Shown here: positions 27,036 through 35,644 of the stretch, piece after piece
Position numbering within the stretch: position 1 is the first letter of the stretch
Layout: each line of letters begins with the position of its first letter
Assembly (NCBI RefSeq): GCF_014650555.1
Contig: NZ_BMVE01000004.1
Location: 1 to 64,000, forward strand
Reading direction: 5' to 3'
Source: Streptomyces goshikiensis
Lineage (GTDB): Bacteria > Actinomycetota > Actinomycetes > Streptomycetales > Streptomycetaceae
Length of the DNA: 64,000 nt
Translations under genes and position numbers: made by a program
The notes under the pieces: generated by a model
What the model saw: only the letters and a program-made list of their open reading frames with translations
What the model was told of the DNA's origin: nothing
Databases searched by the model: none

Positions 27036-27410
27036 TCAGCCGAACAGCTCCCCCGCCAGCCACGAACCCAGGCGCACGGCGCCCAGCCCGACCAGCACCG
27101 ACGCCACCACGTTGACCGCCGCGAGGAACCGCCAGCCGCGTTCGGCCAGCCGCAGCGTCTCGTACGAGAAGGTCGAGTAGGTGCTCAGCGCCCCGCACAG
27201 CCCCGTCCCGAGCAGCAGTTGGAGCCGCGAGGCGTCCGCCCCGGCCAGGACGGCCCCGGTCAGCGCCCCCAACAGCAGGCAGGCGGCCGTGTTCACGGCG
27301 AAGGTGCCGAACGGGAACACCGAGCCGTGCCGCGTCTGCACGGCCCGGTCGGTCAGGTAGCGCAGCGGCGCGCCGACGACCGCGCCCACCACCACGAGCA
27401 GCCAGTTCAT
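27036..27410 (-). CDS. crcB: Fluoride ion channel Fluc/CrcB, second copy
   Basis: This 124-residue membrane protein has four predicted helices and the CrcB/Fluc hallmarks [14 protein letters not shown] and [15 protein letters not shown]. Fluc channels export fluoride as dual-topology dimers. Where two copies adjoin, as here, the pair usually forms an antiparallel heterodimer. Its ATG overlaps the stop of the preceding crcB in a TCAT (ATGA) junction, indicating translational coupling. No fluoride riboswitch was recognised upstream of the operon. Confidence 0.9.
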   Translation of the reverse strand: MNWLLVVVGAVVGAPLRYLTDRAVQTRHGSVFPFGTFAVNTAACLLLGALTGAVLAGADASRLQLLLGTGLCGALSTYSTFSYETLRLAERGWRFLAAVNVVASVLVGLGAVRLGSWLAGELFG

Positions 27411-27949
27411 CCGCGCCGCCCGTCCACCGCGCGCCGGGTCACCGAGGCCGAGGCCCACACGGCGCCGAGCGCGCCGGCGAGCGTGAGCCCCGCGTAGGCC
27501 AGCGCCGTCCCGGCCTCGCCCTCGTCCAGCAGCAGCGAGAAGTCCACCGCGTACGTGGAGAAGGTGGTGAAGCCGCCCAGCACCCCGACGCCGACGAAGG
27601 GCCGCACCAGCGGATGCGGGGCGGTGCGCCCGCCCTCGCTGATCAGCACCATGAGTACGCCGATCAGGGCGCTCCCGCTCACGTTGATCCAGAACGTCGC
27701 CCAGGGAAACGCCCCCGGGGCGGCCGGCCACAGCAGCGCCACCCCGTACCGCGCCGAGGCCCCGAGGGCGCCGCCCGCCGCCACCGCCGCGAGCACCCGG
27801 CCCTGCGGTTCGGCGCGTTGCGCGGGCACCCGGAGGTCGATGTCGGGGTCGATGGCCTCGTCGCCACCGGAGGGGCTGCCGCCGGAGGGGTCACTGCCGG
27901 AAGGGTCGCCTGAAGGGTCTTCGCGAGAGCCGTCGGCCGGGCCGGTCAT
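27407..27949 (-). CDS. crcB: Fluoride ion channel Fluc/CrcB, first copy
   Basis: A 180-residue protein whose last 125 residues are a CrcB channel ([31 protein letters not shown]). The N-terminal 50 residues are an unusual Ser/Gly/Asp-rich extension with DPSG repeats. The ATG at 27949 overlaps the stop of the upstream zincin gene (ATGA), and its stop overlaps the second crcB start, so the three genes form a tightly coupled operon. It probably pairs with the second copy to make a fluoride exporter in the cytoplasmic membrane. Confidence 0.9.
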   Translation of the reverse strand: MTGPADGSREDPSGDPSGSDPSGGSPSGGDEAIDPDIDLRVPAQRAEPQGRVLAAVAAGGALGASARYGVALLWPAAPGAFPWATFWINVSGSALIGVLMVLISEGGRTAPHPLVRPFVGVGVLGGFTTFSTYAVDFSLLLDEGEAGTALAYAGLTLAGALGAVWASASVTRRAVDGRRG

Positions 27950-28296
27950 CCGTAACCCAGCGCGTGCAGCCGGTCGTCGTCGATCCCGAAGTGGTGGGCG
28001 ATCTCGTGCACGACGGTGACCTCCGTCTCCGCGACCACGCTCTCCCGGTCCTCGCACATGCGCAGCGTGGGGTTGCGGTAGATCGTGATCCGGTCCGGCA
28101 GCACCCCGGCGTACCACTCGCCCCGGTCCGTCAGCGGGGTCCCCTCGTAGAGGCCGAGCAGCTCGGGGTCGTCGGCGGGCGGCTCGTCCTCGACGAACAC
28201 CGCGACGTTGTCCATCAGCCGCGTGAGCTCCGGCGGAATCCGGTCCAGGGCCTCTGCGACGAGCTCTTCGAACTCCTCGCGCGTCATCTCCAGCAC
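27946..28296 (-). CDS. Zincin-like metallopeptidase family protein
   Basis: This 116-residue protein belongs to the small minimal-gluzincin-like family (PF06262 type). The zinc motif HEIAHHFGI lies near the C-terminus (about residues 96-104), after the conserved [12 protein letters not shown] stretch. It is likely cytoplasmic because no signal peptide is seen. The substrate is unknown. GTG 28296 was chosen with GGAGGG 11 bases upstream; ATG 28287 (MTREEFEEL) is nearly as good. It is the first gene of the operon with two crcB genes, sharing an ATGA overlap with the first. Confidence 0.85.
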   Translation of the reverse strand: MLEMTREEFEELVAEALDRIPPELTRLMDNVAVFVEDEPPADDPELLGLYEGTPLTDRGEWYAGVLPDRITIYRNPTLRMCEDRESVVAETEVTVVHEIAHHFGIDDDRLHALGYG

Positions 28297-28350
28297 CCGG
28301 CCATTGTCCCTCCGGTGGAGGTGCCTCCCGCGTGCCGGGGAGAAACCGTT

Positions 28351-28380
28351 TTGGCGATAGCTCCCCGGATCCCATATGCT
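28351..28380 (+). promoter_or_regulatory. Promoter of the tRNA Glu-Asp-Phe cluster
   Basis: TTGGCG (28351-28356) and TATGCT (28375-28380) with an 18-base spacer form a good vegetative-type promoter 43 bases before tRNA-Glu. Confidence 0.6.
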
Positions 28381-28423
28381 TCTCACGTCCCCGACGCGCT
28401 GGAAAGTGCCCGGCGGGCCTTTA

Positions 28424-28496
28424 GCCCTCATCGTCTAGTGGCCCAGGACGCCGCCCTTTCAAGGCGGTAGCACGGGTTCGAATCCCGTTGGGGGTA
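28424..28496 (+). tRNA. tRNA-Glu (TTC)
   Basis: A 73-base cloverleaf with anticodon loop CTTTCAA, anticodon TTC, and T-loop TTCGAAT. CCA is not encoded. First of three tRNAs in the same direction. Confidence 0.93.
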
Positions 28497-28535
28497 CGCA
28501 TTACCGTGTGCAAGACTTGGTCTCGCACACTGCAA

Positions 28536-28609
28536 GGACCTGTGGAGCAGTTGGTTAGCTCGCCACCCTGTCAAGGTGGAGGTCGCGGGTTCAAGTCCCG
28601 TCAGGTTCG
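28536..28609 (+). tRNA. tRNA-Asp (GTC), copy 1
   Basis: A 74-base cloverleaf with anticodon loop CTGTCAA, anticodon GTC. The sequence is identical to the copy at 34988. CCA is not encoded. Confidence 0.93.
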
Positions 28610-28631
28610 CTGAGGCCGGAAACGGTCTCGT

Positions 28632-28708
28632 GGCTGGGTAGCTCAGTTGGTACGAGCGATCGCCTGAAAAGCGATAGGTCGCCGGTTCGACCCCGGCCCC
28701 AGCCACCA
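28632..28708 (+). tRNA. tRNA-Phe (GAA)
   Basis: A cloverleaf with anticodon loop CTGAAAA, anticodon GAA. Unlike its two neighbours it encodes the CCA end (28706-28708). Last gene of the cluster. Confidence 0.93.
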
Positions 28709-28710
28709 CA

Positions 28711-28742
28711 GGAAGGCCCCCGTCCTCGGACGGGGGCCTTCC
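28711..28742. terminator. Bidirectional terminator after tRNA-Phe
   Basis: A perfect 15-bp stem (GGAAGGCCCCCGTCC with its complement) around a TC centre lies between tRNA-Phe and the convergent CcdA-like gene ending at 28754. Confidence 0.8.
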
Positions 28743-28753
28743 GCGTTCCTCCC

Positions 28754-29590
28754 CTATTCCTTCTCCGCCGTCTCGCGGACGCGGCCGCGCCACTGCGCCA
28801 GGCCGACGGCCACTGCCGCCGCCGCGACCAGCGCGAGCAGCGCCCAGTCCGGGACCGCGCCGGTGAGGGAACGGACCCGCTGCTCCACGGCGTACGAGTC
28901 GTCCACGTCGAGCAGTCCGGGCAGCGCGCTCGCCCCGTCATAGACGAGGAACAGGGCGCCCAGGGTGATGAAGAACAGACCGGACAGCAGCGAGGTCGTG
29001 TGCAGTTCGAGGCGGCCGACGCGCAGGGGCCGGCCGCGCAGCCAGCGCCGCTTGCCGAGCTCGAACCGCTCCCAGAGCAGGGCCAGCACGAACAGCGGTA
29101 CGGCCATCCCCAGCGCGTACACCGCCAGCAGCAGGCCTCCGTAGACGGGGCTGCCGCTGACGGCCGCCACCGTGAGGACGCTGCCCAGGATCGGGCCGGC
29201 GCAGAACCCGGCCAGCCCGTAGACCGCGCCGAGGGCGTACACCGACAGGGCGGTGGTCGGCCGGATCCGGCCCGACAGCTCCGAGAGCCGCCGGGAGGCG
29301 AAGCCGAGGCCGAGGATCTGCGCGATCCCGAGCACGATGATCAGCCAGCCGCCGGCCAGGACGAGCGCGTCCCGGTGGGAGTGGAAGAACCGTCCGGCGT
29401 ACGAACCGGCCGCCCCGAGGGGTACGAGGGTGCTCGCGAGACCGGCGTAGAAGATCCCGGTGCGCGCCAGCAGCCGCGAGGCGGAGTCGATCGAGTACGC
29501 GAAGAAGGCCGGCAGCAGCAGTGCGCTGCACGGGCTGAGCAGGGCGAGGAGGCCGCCCAGCAGGGCGGCCAGGTATCCGATGTCGGTCAC
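28754..29590 (-). CDS. CcdA-like cytochrome c biogenesis/thiol-transfer membrane protein
   Basis: A 278-residue membrane protein with about six helices in the CcdA/DsbD-beta pattern. The paired cysteines are Cys21 (LSPCSALLLPAF) and Cys130 (AGFCAGPILG), which in this family carry electrons from cytoplasmic thioredoxin to the outside. A hydrophobic C-terminal helix (about 250-268) is an extra. GTG 29590 overlaps the stop of the DsbA-like gene (GTGA), so the two are translationally coupled and probably act together: the thioredoxin-like partner is kept reduced or reoxidised through this protein. An extended frame upstream merely overlaps the partner gene. Confidence 0.85.
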   Translation of the reverse strand: MTDIGYLAALLGGLLALLSPCSALLLPAFFAYSIDSASRLLARTGIFYAGLASTLVPLGAAGSYAGRFFHSHRDALVLAGGWLIIVLGIAQILGLGFASRRLSELSGRIRPTTALSVYALGAVYGLAGFCAGPILGSVLTVAAVSGSPVYGGLLLAVYALGMAVPLFVLALLWERFELGKRRWLRGRPLRVGRLELHTTSLLSGLFFITLGALFLVYDGASALPGLLDVDDSYAVEQRVRSLTGAVPDWALLALVAAAAVAVGLAQWRGRVRETAEKE

Positions 29591-30315
29591 CGCTTCGCCG
29601 CCCCGGGGGCCTCGGCCCGCGCCTTGGCATCGGCGATCGCCGACTCGAAGGCGTCGAGGGGCTGGGCCCCCGCGATGGGCCGGCCGCCCACGAGGAAGGA
29701 GGGGGTGGAGCTGACGCCGATGCGGTAGCCCTCCTCCTGGTCCTTGCGCAGCGCCTCGGCGGCGGCCTCGCCGGCCATGTCCTTCTTGAAGCGCTCCAGG
29801 TCGGGGACCCCGGCCTGCCCGGCCAGCTCGACGAGGCGGGCCTCGCCGAAGCCCTTCTCCTTGGAGCCCTCGGCGTACGCGGCCGCGTGGAACGCCGCGA
29901 ACCGGTCCTGCTGCCCGGCGGCCCAGGCGGCCTTGGCGGCGGCCTCGGAGTCGGCGCCGAAGATGGGGAAGTTGCGCCACTCGATGCGGAGGGTGCCGTC
30001 CTCGACGTACTTCTTCATCAGTTCGGGTTCGGTGTCGCGCGCGAACTTGCCGCAGTAGCCGCACTTGAAGTCGGAGTACTCGATCAGCACGACGGGTGCG
30101 TCGGCCCGGCCGACGGCCAGCTTGTCGCCGGATTCCCGGCGGGCGAGCTTCAGCAGCTCGCTGGTGCCCGCGTCGGCCTCGGGCGCGGACGCCGAGGAGG
30201 GCTTGGCGGGGGTGTCCCCGGGCGCGGTGGCCTGCCAGGACACGACCCCGAAGGCGACGGAGGCGAGGGCGACCCCGGCGCAGATCAGCAGGGGCTTACG
30301 GGAGGAAGAGGACAT
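29587..30315 (-). CDS. DsbA-like thioredoxin-fold oxidoreductase, membrane-anchored
   Basis: A 242-residue extracytoplasmic thiol-disulfide oxidoreductase. An N-terminal signal anchor (LLICAGVALASVAFGVVSW, about 9-27) precedes a thioredoxin fold with active site CGYC (Cys85, Cys88) in YSDFKCGYCGKF. The C-terminal SSTPSFLVGGRPIAGAQ contains the cis-proline characteristic of the fold. It probably forms or isomerises disulfides in exported proteins. The adjoining CcdA-like gene, coupled by a GTGA overlap, is the likely electron partner. Confidence 0.9.
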   Translation of the reverse strand: MSSSSRKPLLICAGVALASVAFGVVSWQATAPGDTPAKPSSASAPEADAGTSELLKLARRESGDKLAVGRADAPVVLIEYSDFKCGYCGKFARDTEPELMKKYVEDGTLRIEWRNFPIFGADSEAAAKAAWAAGQQDRFAAFHAAAYAEGSKEKGFGEARLVELAGQAGVPDLERFKKDMAGEAAAEALRKDQEEGYRIGVSSTPSFLVGGRPIAGAQPLDAFESAIADAKARAEAPGAAKR

Positions 30316-30368
30316 ACGGGTGCTCCAGGGCTACGGGTGAGGGCGGACCAGTCGGACGACCGGTCCTC

Positions 30369-30824
30369 CTAGACCCGCATCACCGAGAGCTCCACCGGCC
30401 CCGGCGCCGGCTGGTCCGGCCCGCGTACGGGGACCCGCGCGGGCAGCGCCCGGCCGCCCCCGTCCGGCTCCACGACGGCCCGGGCCAGGGGGGTGTGCGC
30501 GTGCTCCGCGCTCGCGCGCGGGGGCGCCGCCGGCGGTATCCCGTCCTCCGCCCCGCCGGGCCCGCAGGCCGGACCCGAACCCTCCACCGCTCCGGCGACC
30601 GCCGCCCCGCCCGGCGCGGGGCCGTCGGTGACGGCCTGCGCCGGGCCCGCCTGCGCCACACCGGCCGGGGTCGCGTGCGCCGGACCGGCCGCGCGCACCG
30701 CACCGGCCGACGCCGCAGGGGCCGCCGGCGCCGCGGAAGCCGCCGGGGCCGCCGACGCCGCGCCGCAGAGCAGGGCCGCCAGCGCCGCGATCAGGCAGCA
30801 CAGGGCGCGGGCGGCGCGGGACAT
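30369..30824 (-). CDS. Secreted Ala/Pro/Gly-rich hypothetical protein
   Basis: I do not recognise a family. The 151-residue product starts with a clear signal peptide (ARALCCLIAALAALLCGAASA) likely cut after an Ala-x-Ala. The remainder is dominated by Ala, Pro and Gly with no conserved motif apart from a charged C-terminus (GPVELSVMRV). ATG 30824 has GAGAGG 7 bases upstream. It lies 53 bases upstream of the DsbA-like gene on the same strand and could be co-transcribed with it, and it is divergent from hrpA. The composition makes it a moderate-confidence gene. Confidence 0.5.
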   Translation of the reverse strand: MSRAARALCCLIAALAALLCGAASAAPAASAAPAAPAASAGAVRAAGPAHATPAGVAQAGPAQAVTDGPAPGGAAVAGAVEGSGPACGPGGAEDGIPPAAPPRASAEHAHTPLARAVVEPDGGGRALPARVPVRGPDQPAPGPVELSVMRV

Positions 30825-30931
30825 GGCGGGCCTCTCACGTCGGTTCTGGTGATCTCGTCCCGAAATGGTACGGGGACGGTACACAAATGCGTTCGCCACC
30901 CGACGCTCCCGGGTGAGATCCTCGACCAGGT

Positions 30932-33900
30932 ATGTCTACTTCCTTCGCCGCCCTGCAGACGCTTCTCGGTGAGATCTCGCTCCGTGACGCGCACCGCCTC
31001 GGCCGCCGCCTCGAAGGCGCCCGCCGTATCCGCAAGCCCGAGGCCAAGCAGGCCGTGCTCGACGAGATCGCCGCGGAGGCCGGGAAAGCCGCCGCGCGAC
31101 TGGCCGGCCGTGCCTCGCGGATGCCGGAGGTCACGTATCCCGAGAACCTGCCCGTCAGCCAGAAGAAGGACGAGATCGCCGAGGCGATACGCGACCACCA
31201 GGTCGTGATCGTCGCGGGCGAGACCGGCTCCGGCAAGACCACGCAGATCCCCAAGATCTGCATGGAGCTGGGCCGCGGCGTCCGGGGCATGATCGGGCAC
31301 ACCCAGCCCCGCCGGATCGCGGCGCGCACCGTCGCGGAGCGCATCGCGGAGGAGCTGAAGTCCGAGATCGGCCAGACGGTCGGCTGGAAGGTCCGGTTCA
31401 CCGACCAGGTGGACCAGGACGCCACCTTCGTGAAGCTGATGACGGACGGCATCCTGCTCGCCGAGATCCAGACGGACCGCGAGCTGCGCGCGTACGACAC
31501 GATCATCATCGACGAGGCCCACGAGCGGTCCCTCAACATCGACTTCCTGCTCGGCTACCTCGCCACGCTGCTGCCCAAGCGCCCCGACCTCAAGGTGATC
31601 GTCACCTCCGCGACGATCGACCCGGAGCGCTTCTCCCGGCACTTCGGCGAGGCCCCGATCGTCGAGGTCAGCGGGCGTACGTATCCGGTGGAGGTCCGCT
31701 ACCGGCCGCTGCTGGAGGAGGACGCCGAGGAGGCGGCGGACTCCGACCGGGACCAGATCACCGCGATCTGCGAGGCCGTGGACGAGCTCCAGGGCGAGGG
31801 CCCCGGCGACGTGCTCGTCTTCCTGTCGGGCGAGCGCGAGATCCGCGACACGGCGGACGCGCTCAACAAGCGGAACCTCCGCTTCACCGAGGTCCTGCCC
31901 CTCTACGCGCGCCTCTCGCACGCCGAGCAGCACCGGGTGTTCCAGCGGCCCCCCGCGGGAACGACGCGCCGGATCGTCCTCGCGACCAACGTCGCCGAGA
32001 CCTCCCTGACCGTCCCCGGCATCAAGTACGTGATCGACCCGGGCACCGCCCGGATCTCCCGCTACAGCCACCGCACCAAGGTGCAGCGGCTGCCCATCGA
32101 GCGGATCAGCCAGGCGAGCGCCAACCAGCGCAAGGGCCGCTGCGGCCGCACCAGCGACGGCATCTGCATCCGGCTGTACTCCGAGGACGACTTCCTCTCC
32201 CGTCCGGAGTTCACGGACGCCGAGATCCTGCGCACCAACCTGGCCTCCGTCATCCTCCAGATGACCGCGGCCGGCCTCGGCGAGATCGAGAAGTTCCCCT
32301 TCATCGACCCGCCGGACCACCGCAACATCCGCGACGGCGTCCAGTTGCTCCAGGAACTCGGCGCGCTGGACCCCTCCGAGAAGGACGCCCACAAGCGGCT
32401 CACGCCGATGGGCCGGCAGCTCTCGCAGCTCCCGGTGGACCCGCGGCTCGCCCGCATGGTCGTGGAGGCGGACAAGAACAACTGCGTCCGCGAGGTCATG
32501 GTCATCGCGGCGGCCCTGTCCATCCAGGACCCGCGCGAGCGCCCGTCGGACAAGCAGACGCAGGCGGACCAGAACCACGCCCGCTTCAAGGACGAGACCA
32601 GCGACTTCCTCTCGTTCCTGAACATGTGGCGCTACGTCCGCGAGCAGCAGAAGGAGCGCGGCTCGTCCTCCTTCCGCCGGATGTGCAAGCAGGAGTACCT
32701 GAACTTCCTGCGGATCCGCGAGTGGCAGGACATCTACTCGCAGCTGCGTACGGTCGCCAAGTCCATGGGGATCCACGTCAACGAGGCCGATGCCCCGGAG
32801 CAGCACGTCCACGTGTCGCTGCTGGCGGGTCTGCTCTCGCACATCGGCCTGAAGGACACCGACAAGAACGAGTACCTGGGCGCCCGGTCCGCCAAGTTCG
32901 CGATCTTCCCGGGCTCCGCGCTGTTCAAGAAGCAGCCGAAGTTCGTGATGTCGGCGGAGCTGGTGGAGACCTCGCGGCTGTGGGCCCGGGTCAACGCCAA
33001 GGTGGAGCCCGAGTGGGTCGAGCCGCTGGCCCAGCACCTGATCAAGCGCACGTACAGCGAGCCGCACTGGGAGAAGGACCAGGCGGCGGTGATGGCGTAC
33101 GAGAAGGTCACGCTGTACGGCGTGCCGATCGTGGCCCAGCGGAAGATCAACTACGGCCGGATCGACGCCGAGGTCTCGCGCGAGCTGTTCATCCGCAACG
33201 CGCTCGTCGAGGGCGACTGGCGGACCCACCACAAGTTCTACGCCGACAACCGCAAGCTCCTCACCGAGGTGGAGGAGCTGGAGAACCGGGCCCGGCGCCG
33301 CGACATCGTCGTGGACGACGAGACCCTGTTCGACTTCTACGACCAGCGGATCCCCGAGCACGTGGTGTCCGGGGCGCACTTCGACTCGTGGTGGAAGCAC
33401 AAGAAGCGGGACGAGCCCGAACTGCTCGACTTCGAGCGCGAGATGCTGCTGACCGAGAAGGCGGCCGGGGTCACCAAGGCCGACTACCCGGACTCCTGGC
33501 GGCAGGGGCAGCTGAAGTTCCGGGTGACCTACCAGTTCGAGCCGGGCGCCGACGCGGACGGTGTCACCGTGCACGTGCCGCTCCAGGTGCTGAACCAGGT
33601 CACCGACGAGGGCTTCGACTGGCAGATCCCGGGTCTGCGGGAAGAGGTCGTCACCGAGCTGATCCGGTCGCTGCCGAAGCCGATCCGCCGGCACTACGTG
33701 CCCGCGCCGAACTTCGCCTCGCGCTTCCTGGACACGGCCGTGCCGCTCCAGGAGCCGCTGCCGGTGACGCTGGCGCGCGAGCTCCAGCGGATGGTGGGGG
33801 TCCCGGTGTCCGCCGAGGACTTCGACCTGTCCCGGATCCCGGACCACCTGAAGATCACTTTCCGGATCGTTGACGAGCGCCGCAAGAACCTCGCCGAGGA

Positions 33901-34873
33901 CAAGGACCTGGAGGCCCTGCGGCTGCGGCTGAAGCCCAAGGCCCGCCAGGCCCTCTCCAAGGCCGCCGCGGCCACCGCCGAGCGGGCGGGCGGGGAGTCG
34001 GTGGAGCGCACCGGGCTGACCGACTGGACGATCGGGACGCTGAGCCGGGTCTTCGAGACCCGGCGGGCCGGCCAGCCGGTGAAGGCCTACCCGGCGCTGG
34101 TGGACCAGGGCGCGAGCGTCTCCGTACGGCTCTTCGACACCGAGGCCGAGCAGCAGCAGGCGATGTGGCTGGGCACCCGGCGGCTGATCCTGCTGGGCAT
34201 CCCGGTGAACCCGGCGAAGTTCGCCTCGGACAAGCTGACCAACCAGCAGAAGCTGGCCCTCTCGCGCAATCCGCACGGCTCCGTCCAGGCGCTGTTCGAG
34301 GACTGCGCGACGGCGGCCACCGACAGGCTGATCGCCGCGCACGGCGGTCCGGCCTGGGACGAGGCCTCCTTCCGGAAGCTCTTCGACGCGGTCCGGGCCG
34401 ACCTGGTGGACACGACGGTGCGGACGGTGGATCAGGTCCAGCAGGTGCTGGCGGCCTGGCAGGCCTGCGAGCGGCGCCTGAAGGCGACCAACAGCCTGGC
34501 CCTGATGGCGAACGTGCAGGACGCGAAGACGCAGCTGGCGGCGCTGATGCCGGCCGGCTTCGTGACCCTGACCGGGCTGAAGCGGCTGCCGGACCTGATG
34601 CGCTACCTGGTGGCGGTCGACCGCCGGCTCCAGCAGATGCCGACGGGCGTCCAGCGCGACACCACGCGCATGGAGAAGGTCCACGAGATGCGGGACGAGT
34701 ACCTGTGGCTGCTGGAGCAGCTGCCGAAGGGCCGGCCCGTGCCGGAGGCGGTCACCGAGATCCGCTGGATGATCGAGGAGCTGCGCGTCAGTTACTTCGC
34801 GCACGCGCTCGGGACGGCGTACCCGATCTCCGACAAGCGGATCGTCAAGGCGGTGGACGCGGCGGCCCCGTGA
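30932..34873 (+). CDS. hrpA: ATP-dependent DEAH-box RNA helicase HrpA
   Basis: A 1313-residue helicase, full length for bacterial HrpA. Walker A GETGSGKTTQIPK is at about residue 96 and DEAHERSLN at about 194, followed by TSAT and the motif VI stretch QRKGRCGRTSDG. Beyond the two RecA domains lie the winged-helix/ratchet and OB-fold region, then the long C-terminal domain typical of HrpA (DUF3418). In E. coli, HrpA resolves stalled or collided ribosomes; the same job is likely here. ATG 30932 starts close to the divergent secreted-protein gene. The long open frame on the opposite strand is a GC artefact. Confidence 0.93.
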   Translation: MSTSFAALQTLLGEISLRDAHRLGRRLEGARRIRKPEAKQAVLDEIAAEAGKAAARLAGRASRMPEVTYPENLPVSQKKDEIAEAIRDHQVVIVAGETGSGKTTQIPKICMELGRGVRGMIGHTQPRRIAARTVAERIAEELKSEIGQTVGWKVRFTDQVDQDATFVKLMTDGILLAEIQTDRELRAYDTIIIDEAHERSLNIDFLLGYLATLLPKRPDLKVIVTSATIDPERFSRHFGEAPIVEVSGRTYPVEVRYRPLLEEDAEEAADSDRDQITAICEAVDELQGEGPGDVLVFLSGEREIRDTADALNKRNLRFTEVLPLYARLSHAEQHRVFQRPPAGTTRRIVLATNVAETSLTVPGIKYVIDPGTARISRYSHRTKVQRLPIERISQASANQRKGRCGRTSDGICIRLYSEDDFLSRPEFTDAEILRTNLASVILQMTAAGLGEIEKFPFIDPPDHRNIRDGVQLLQELGALDPSEKDAHKRLTPMGRQLSQLPVDPRLARMVVEADKNNCVREVMVIAAALSIQDPRERPSDKQTQADQNHARFKDETSDFLSFLNMWRYVREQQKERGSSSFRRMCKQEYLNFLRIREWQDIYSQLRTVAKSMGIHVNEADAPEQHVHVSLLAGLLSHIGLKDTDKNEYLGARSAKFAIFPGSALFKKQPKFVMSAELVETSRLWARVNAKVEPEWVEPLAQHLIKRTYSEPHWEKDQAAVMAYEKVTLYGVPIVAQRKINYGRIDAEVSRELFIRNALVEGDWRTHHKFYADNRKLLTEVEELENRARRRDIVVDDETLFDFYDQRIPEHVVSGAHFDSWWKHKKRDEPELLDFEREMLLTEKAAGVTKADYPDSWRQGQLKFRVTYQFEPGADADGVTVHVPLQVLNQVTDEGFDWQIPGLREEVVTELIRSLPKPIRRHYVPAPNFASRFLDTAVPLQEPLPVTLARELQRMVGVPVSAEDFDLSRIPDHLKITFRIVDERRKNLAEDKDLEALRLRLKPKARQALSKAAAATAERAGGESVERTGLTDWTIGTLSRVFETRRAGQPVKAYPALVDQGASVSVRLFDTEAEQQQAMWLGTRRLILLGIPVNPAKFASDKLTNQQKLALSRNPHGSVQALFEDCATAATDRLIAAHGGPAWDEASFRKLFDAVRADLVDTTVRTVDQVQQVLAAWQACERRLKATNSLALMANVQDAKTQLAALMPAGFVTLTGLKRLPDLMRYLVAVDRRLQQMPTGVQRDTTRMEKVHEMRDEYLWLLEQLPKGRPVPEAVTEIRWMIEELRVSYFAHALGTAYPISDKRIVKAVDAAAP

Positions 34874-34876
34874 GGG

Positions 34877-34898
34877 CCTCCGGGAGGGGTTCCGGAGG
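34877..34898 (+). terminator. Hairpin after hrpA
   Basis: A 7-bp stem (CCTCCGG with CCGGAGG) and 8-base loop begins 4 bases after the hrpA stop. No U-tract, so modest support. Confidence 0.4.
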
Positions 34899-34923
34899 GT
34901 CGGAGGGCGGGTCGCGCAGGCGG

Positions 34924-34954
34924 TTCGACTGCACCCCCTGAGCTGCTGTATAGT
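34924..34954 (+). promoter_or_regulatory. Promoter of the second tRNA-Asp gene
   Basis: TATAGT at 34949-34954 is a strong -10 element about 33 bases before the tRNA. TTCGAC at 34924-34929, with a 19-base spacer, is a weak -35. Confidence 0.5.
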
Positions 34955-34987
34955 CTGATTCGCAGCCACCCAGTGGCCGCAAATCGA

Positions 34988-35061
34988 GGACCTGTGGAGC
35001 AGTTGGTTAGCTCGCCACCCTGTCAAGGTGGAGGTCGCGGGTTCAAGTCCCGTCAGGTTCG
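34988..35061 (+). tRNA. tRNA-Asp (GTC), copy 2
   Basis: A 74-base cloverleaf identical to the copy at 28536-28609, 6.4 kb away, with anticodon GTC. Confidence 0.93.
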
Positions 35062-35067
35062 CAATAA

Positions 35068-35106
35068 CATCAGGGCCCGTATCCCCCAGGGATACGGGCC
35101 CTGATG
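35068..35106 (+). terminator. Terminator of tRNA-Asp copy 2
   Basis: A perfect stem of about 18 bp (CATCAGGGCCCGTATCCC with its complement) and 3-base loop starts 7 bases after the tRNA. Confidence 0.8.
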
Positions 35107-35145
35107 CGTTGCCAGACGAACCGGCGACAGGAAGCGAGGACCCTG

Positions 35146-35301
35146 GTGACGAGCCGGGACGAGCTCAGAGCGCTCCTGAAGGCCCATCTGAGGGCCGCCG
35201 GGGGGCACCGCCACCTCACGCGTCACTGCCCCGCCTGCCATCGCCTCCAGCGCCTCGCGCTGTTCCTCGGCCACGAGGGGAAGAATCCCCCGTCCGCATG
35301 A
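35146..35301 (+). CDS. Small DUF6274-type protein
   Basis: A 51-residue protein that matches my memory of a small conserved Streptomyces family (DUF6274). The core HLTRHCPACHRLQRLA (about residues 24-39) has two cysteines in CPAC flanked by histidines, a possible metal site. GTG 35146 has GAGGA 6 bases upstream; an in-frame ATG at 35104 lies inside the tRNA terminator and is unlikely. Function unknown. It lies between a tRNA gene and bldC, convergent with bldC. Confidence 0.6.
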   Translation: MTSRDELRALLKAHLRAAGGHRHLTRHCPACHRLQRLALFLGHEGKNPPSA

Positions 35302-35644
35302 AGCGGTCTGCGACGCACGTCCCCTTACGGGTGCATTGCGCGTAGTACAAGAGTGATCATCTGTGATGGGTGTCACCACATGAGTTTTCGGGACATGCGC
35401 ATTTATCGCACCCCTACGCGAGCTCGATTTAATATGTGCAATGGCACCCACCCCTCCAGCACCCTCACCCCTTCCCGGTCCGGCCGGGATCCGGGCATAA
35501 AAAAAGATCGCGCTGGACCCGGCGGAGTCCAGCGCGATCGAACGACCAGAACCTGTTGGGGCAGGTTCAGCCGTTTGAAGCCATGTGGGTTTCATCGGAT
35601 TGGGGGACCCGATACGAACCCTTCAAAACGGGGTGCTACGTACC
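35302..35644. other. Intergenic region downstream of bldC
   Basis: This 343-base stretch between convergent genes holds the bldC terminator at 35499-35540, listed separately, and an AT-richer segment (35341-35440) without a recognised gene. Between terminator and bldC stop (35541-35644) are short inverted repeats such as AACCTG/CAGGTT. I see no small gene. Confidence 0.5.
35499..35540 (-). terminator. Intrinsic terminator of bldC
   Basis: A perfect 13-bp stem (GATCGCGCTGGAC with GTCCAGCGCGATC) followed on the minus strand by a run of seven U. This is the most classical rho-independent terminator in the window, 105 bases past the bldC stop. Confidence 0.9.

Noticed and set aside
28297..28423. 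Fluoride riboswitch before the zincin-crcB operon
   Set aside because: I looked for the conserved crcB motif and found only a plain CCGGGGAG/TCTCCCCGG stem. No match to the riboswitch core.
30791..35026. A 1411-codon open frame antisense to hrpA
   Set aside because: It mirrors the helicase codons, with Val/Leu/Arg/Gly-rich composition and no family match. High G+C leaves antisense frames open by chance.
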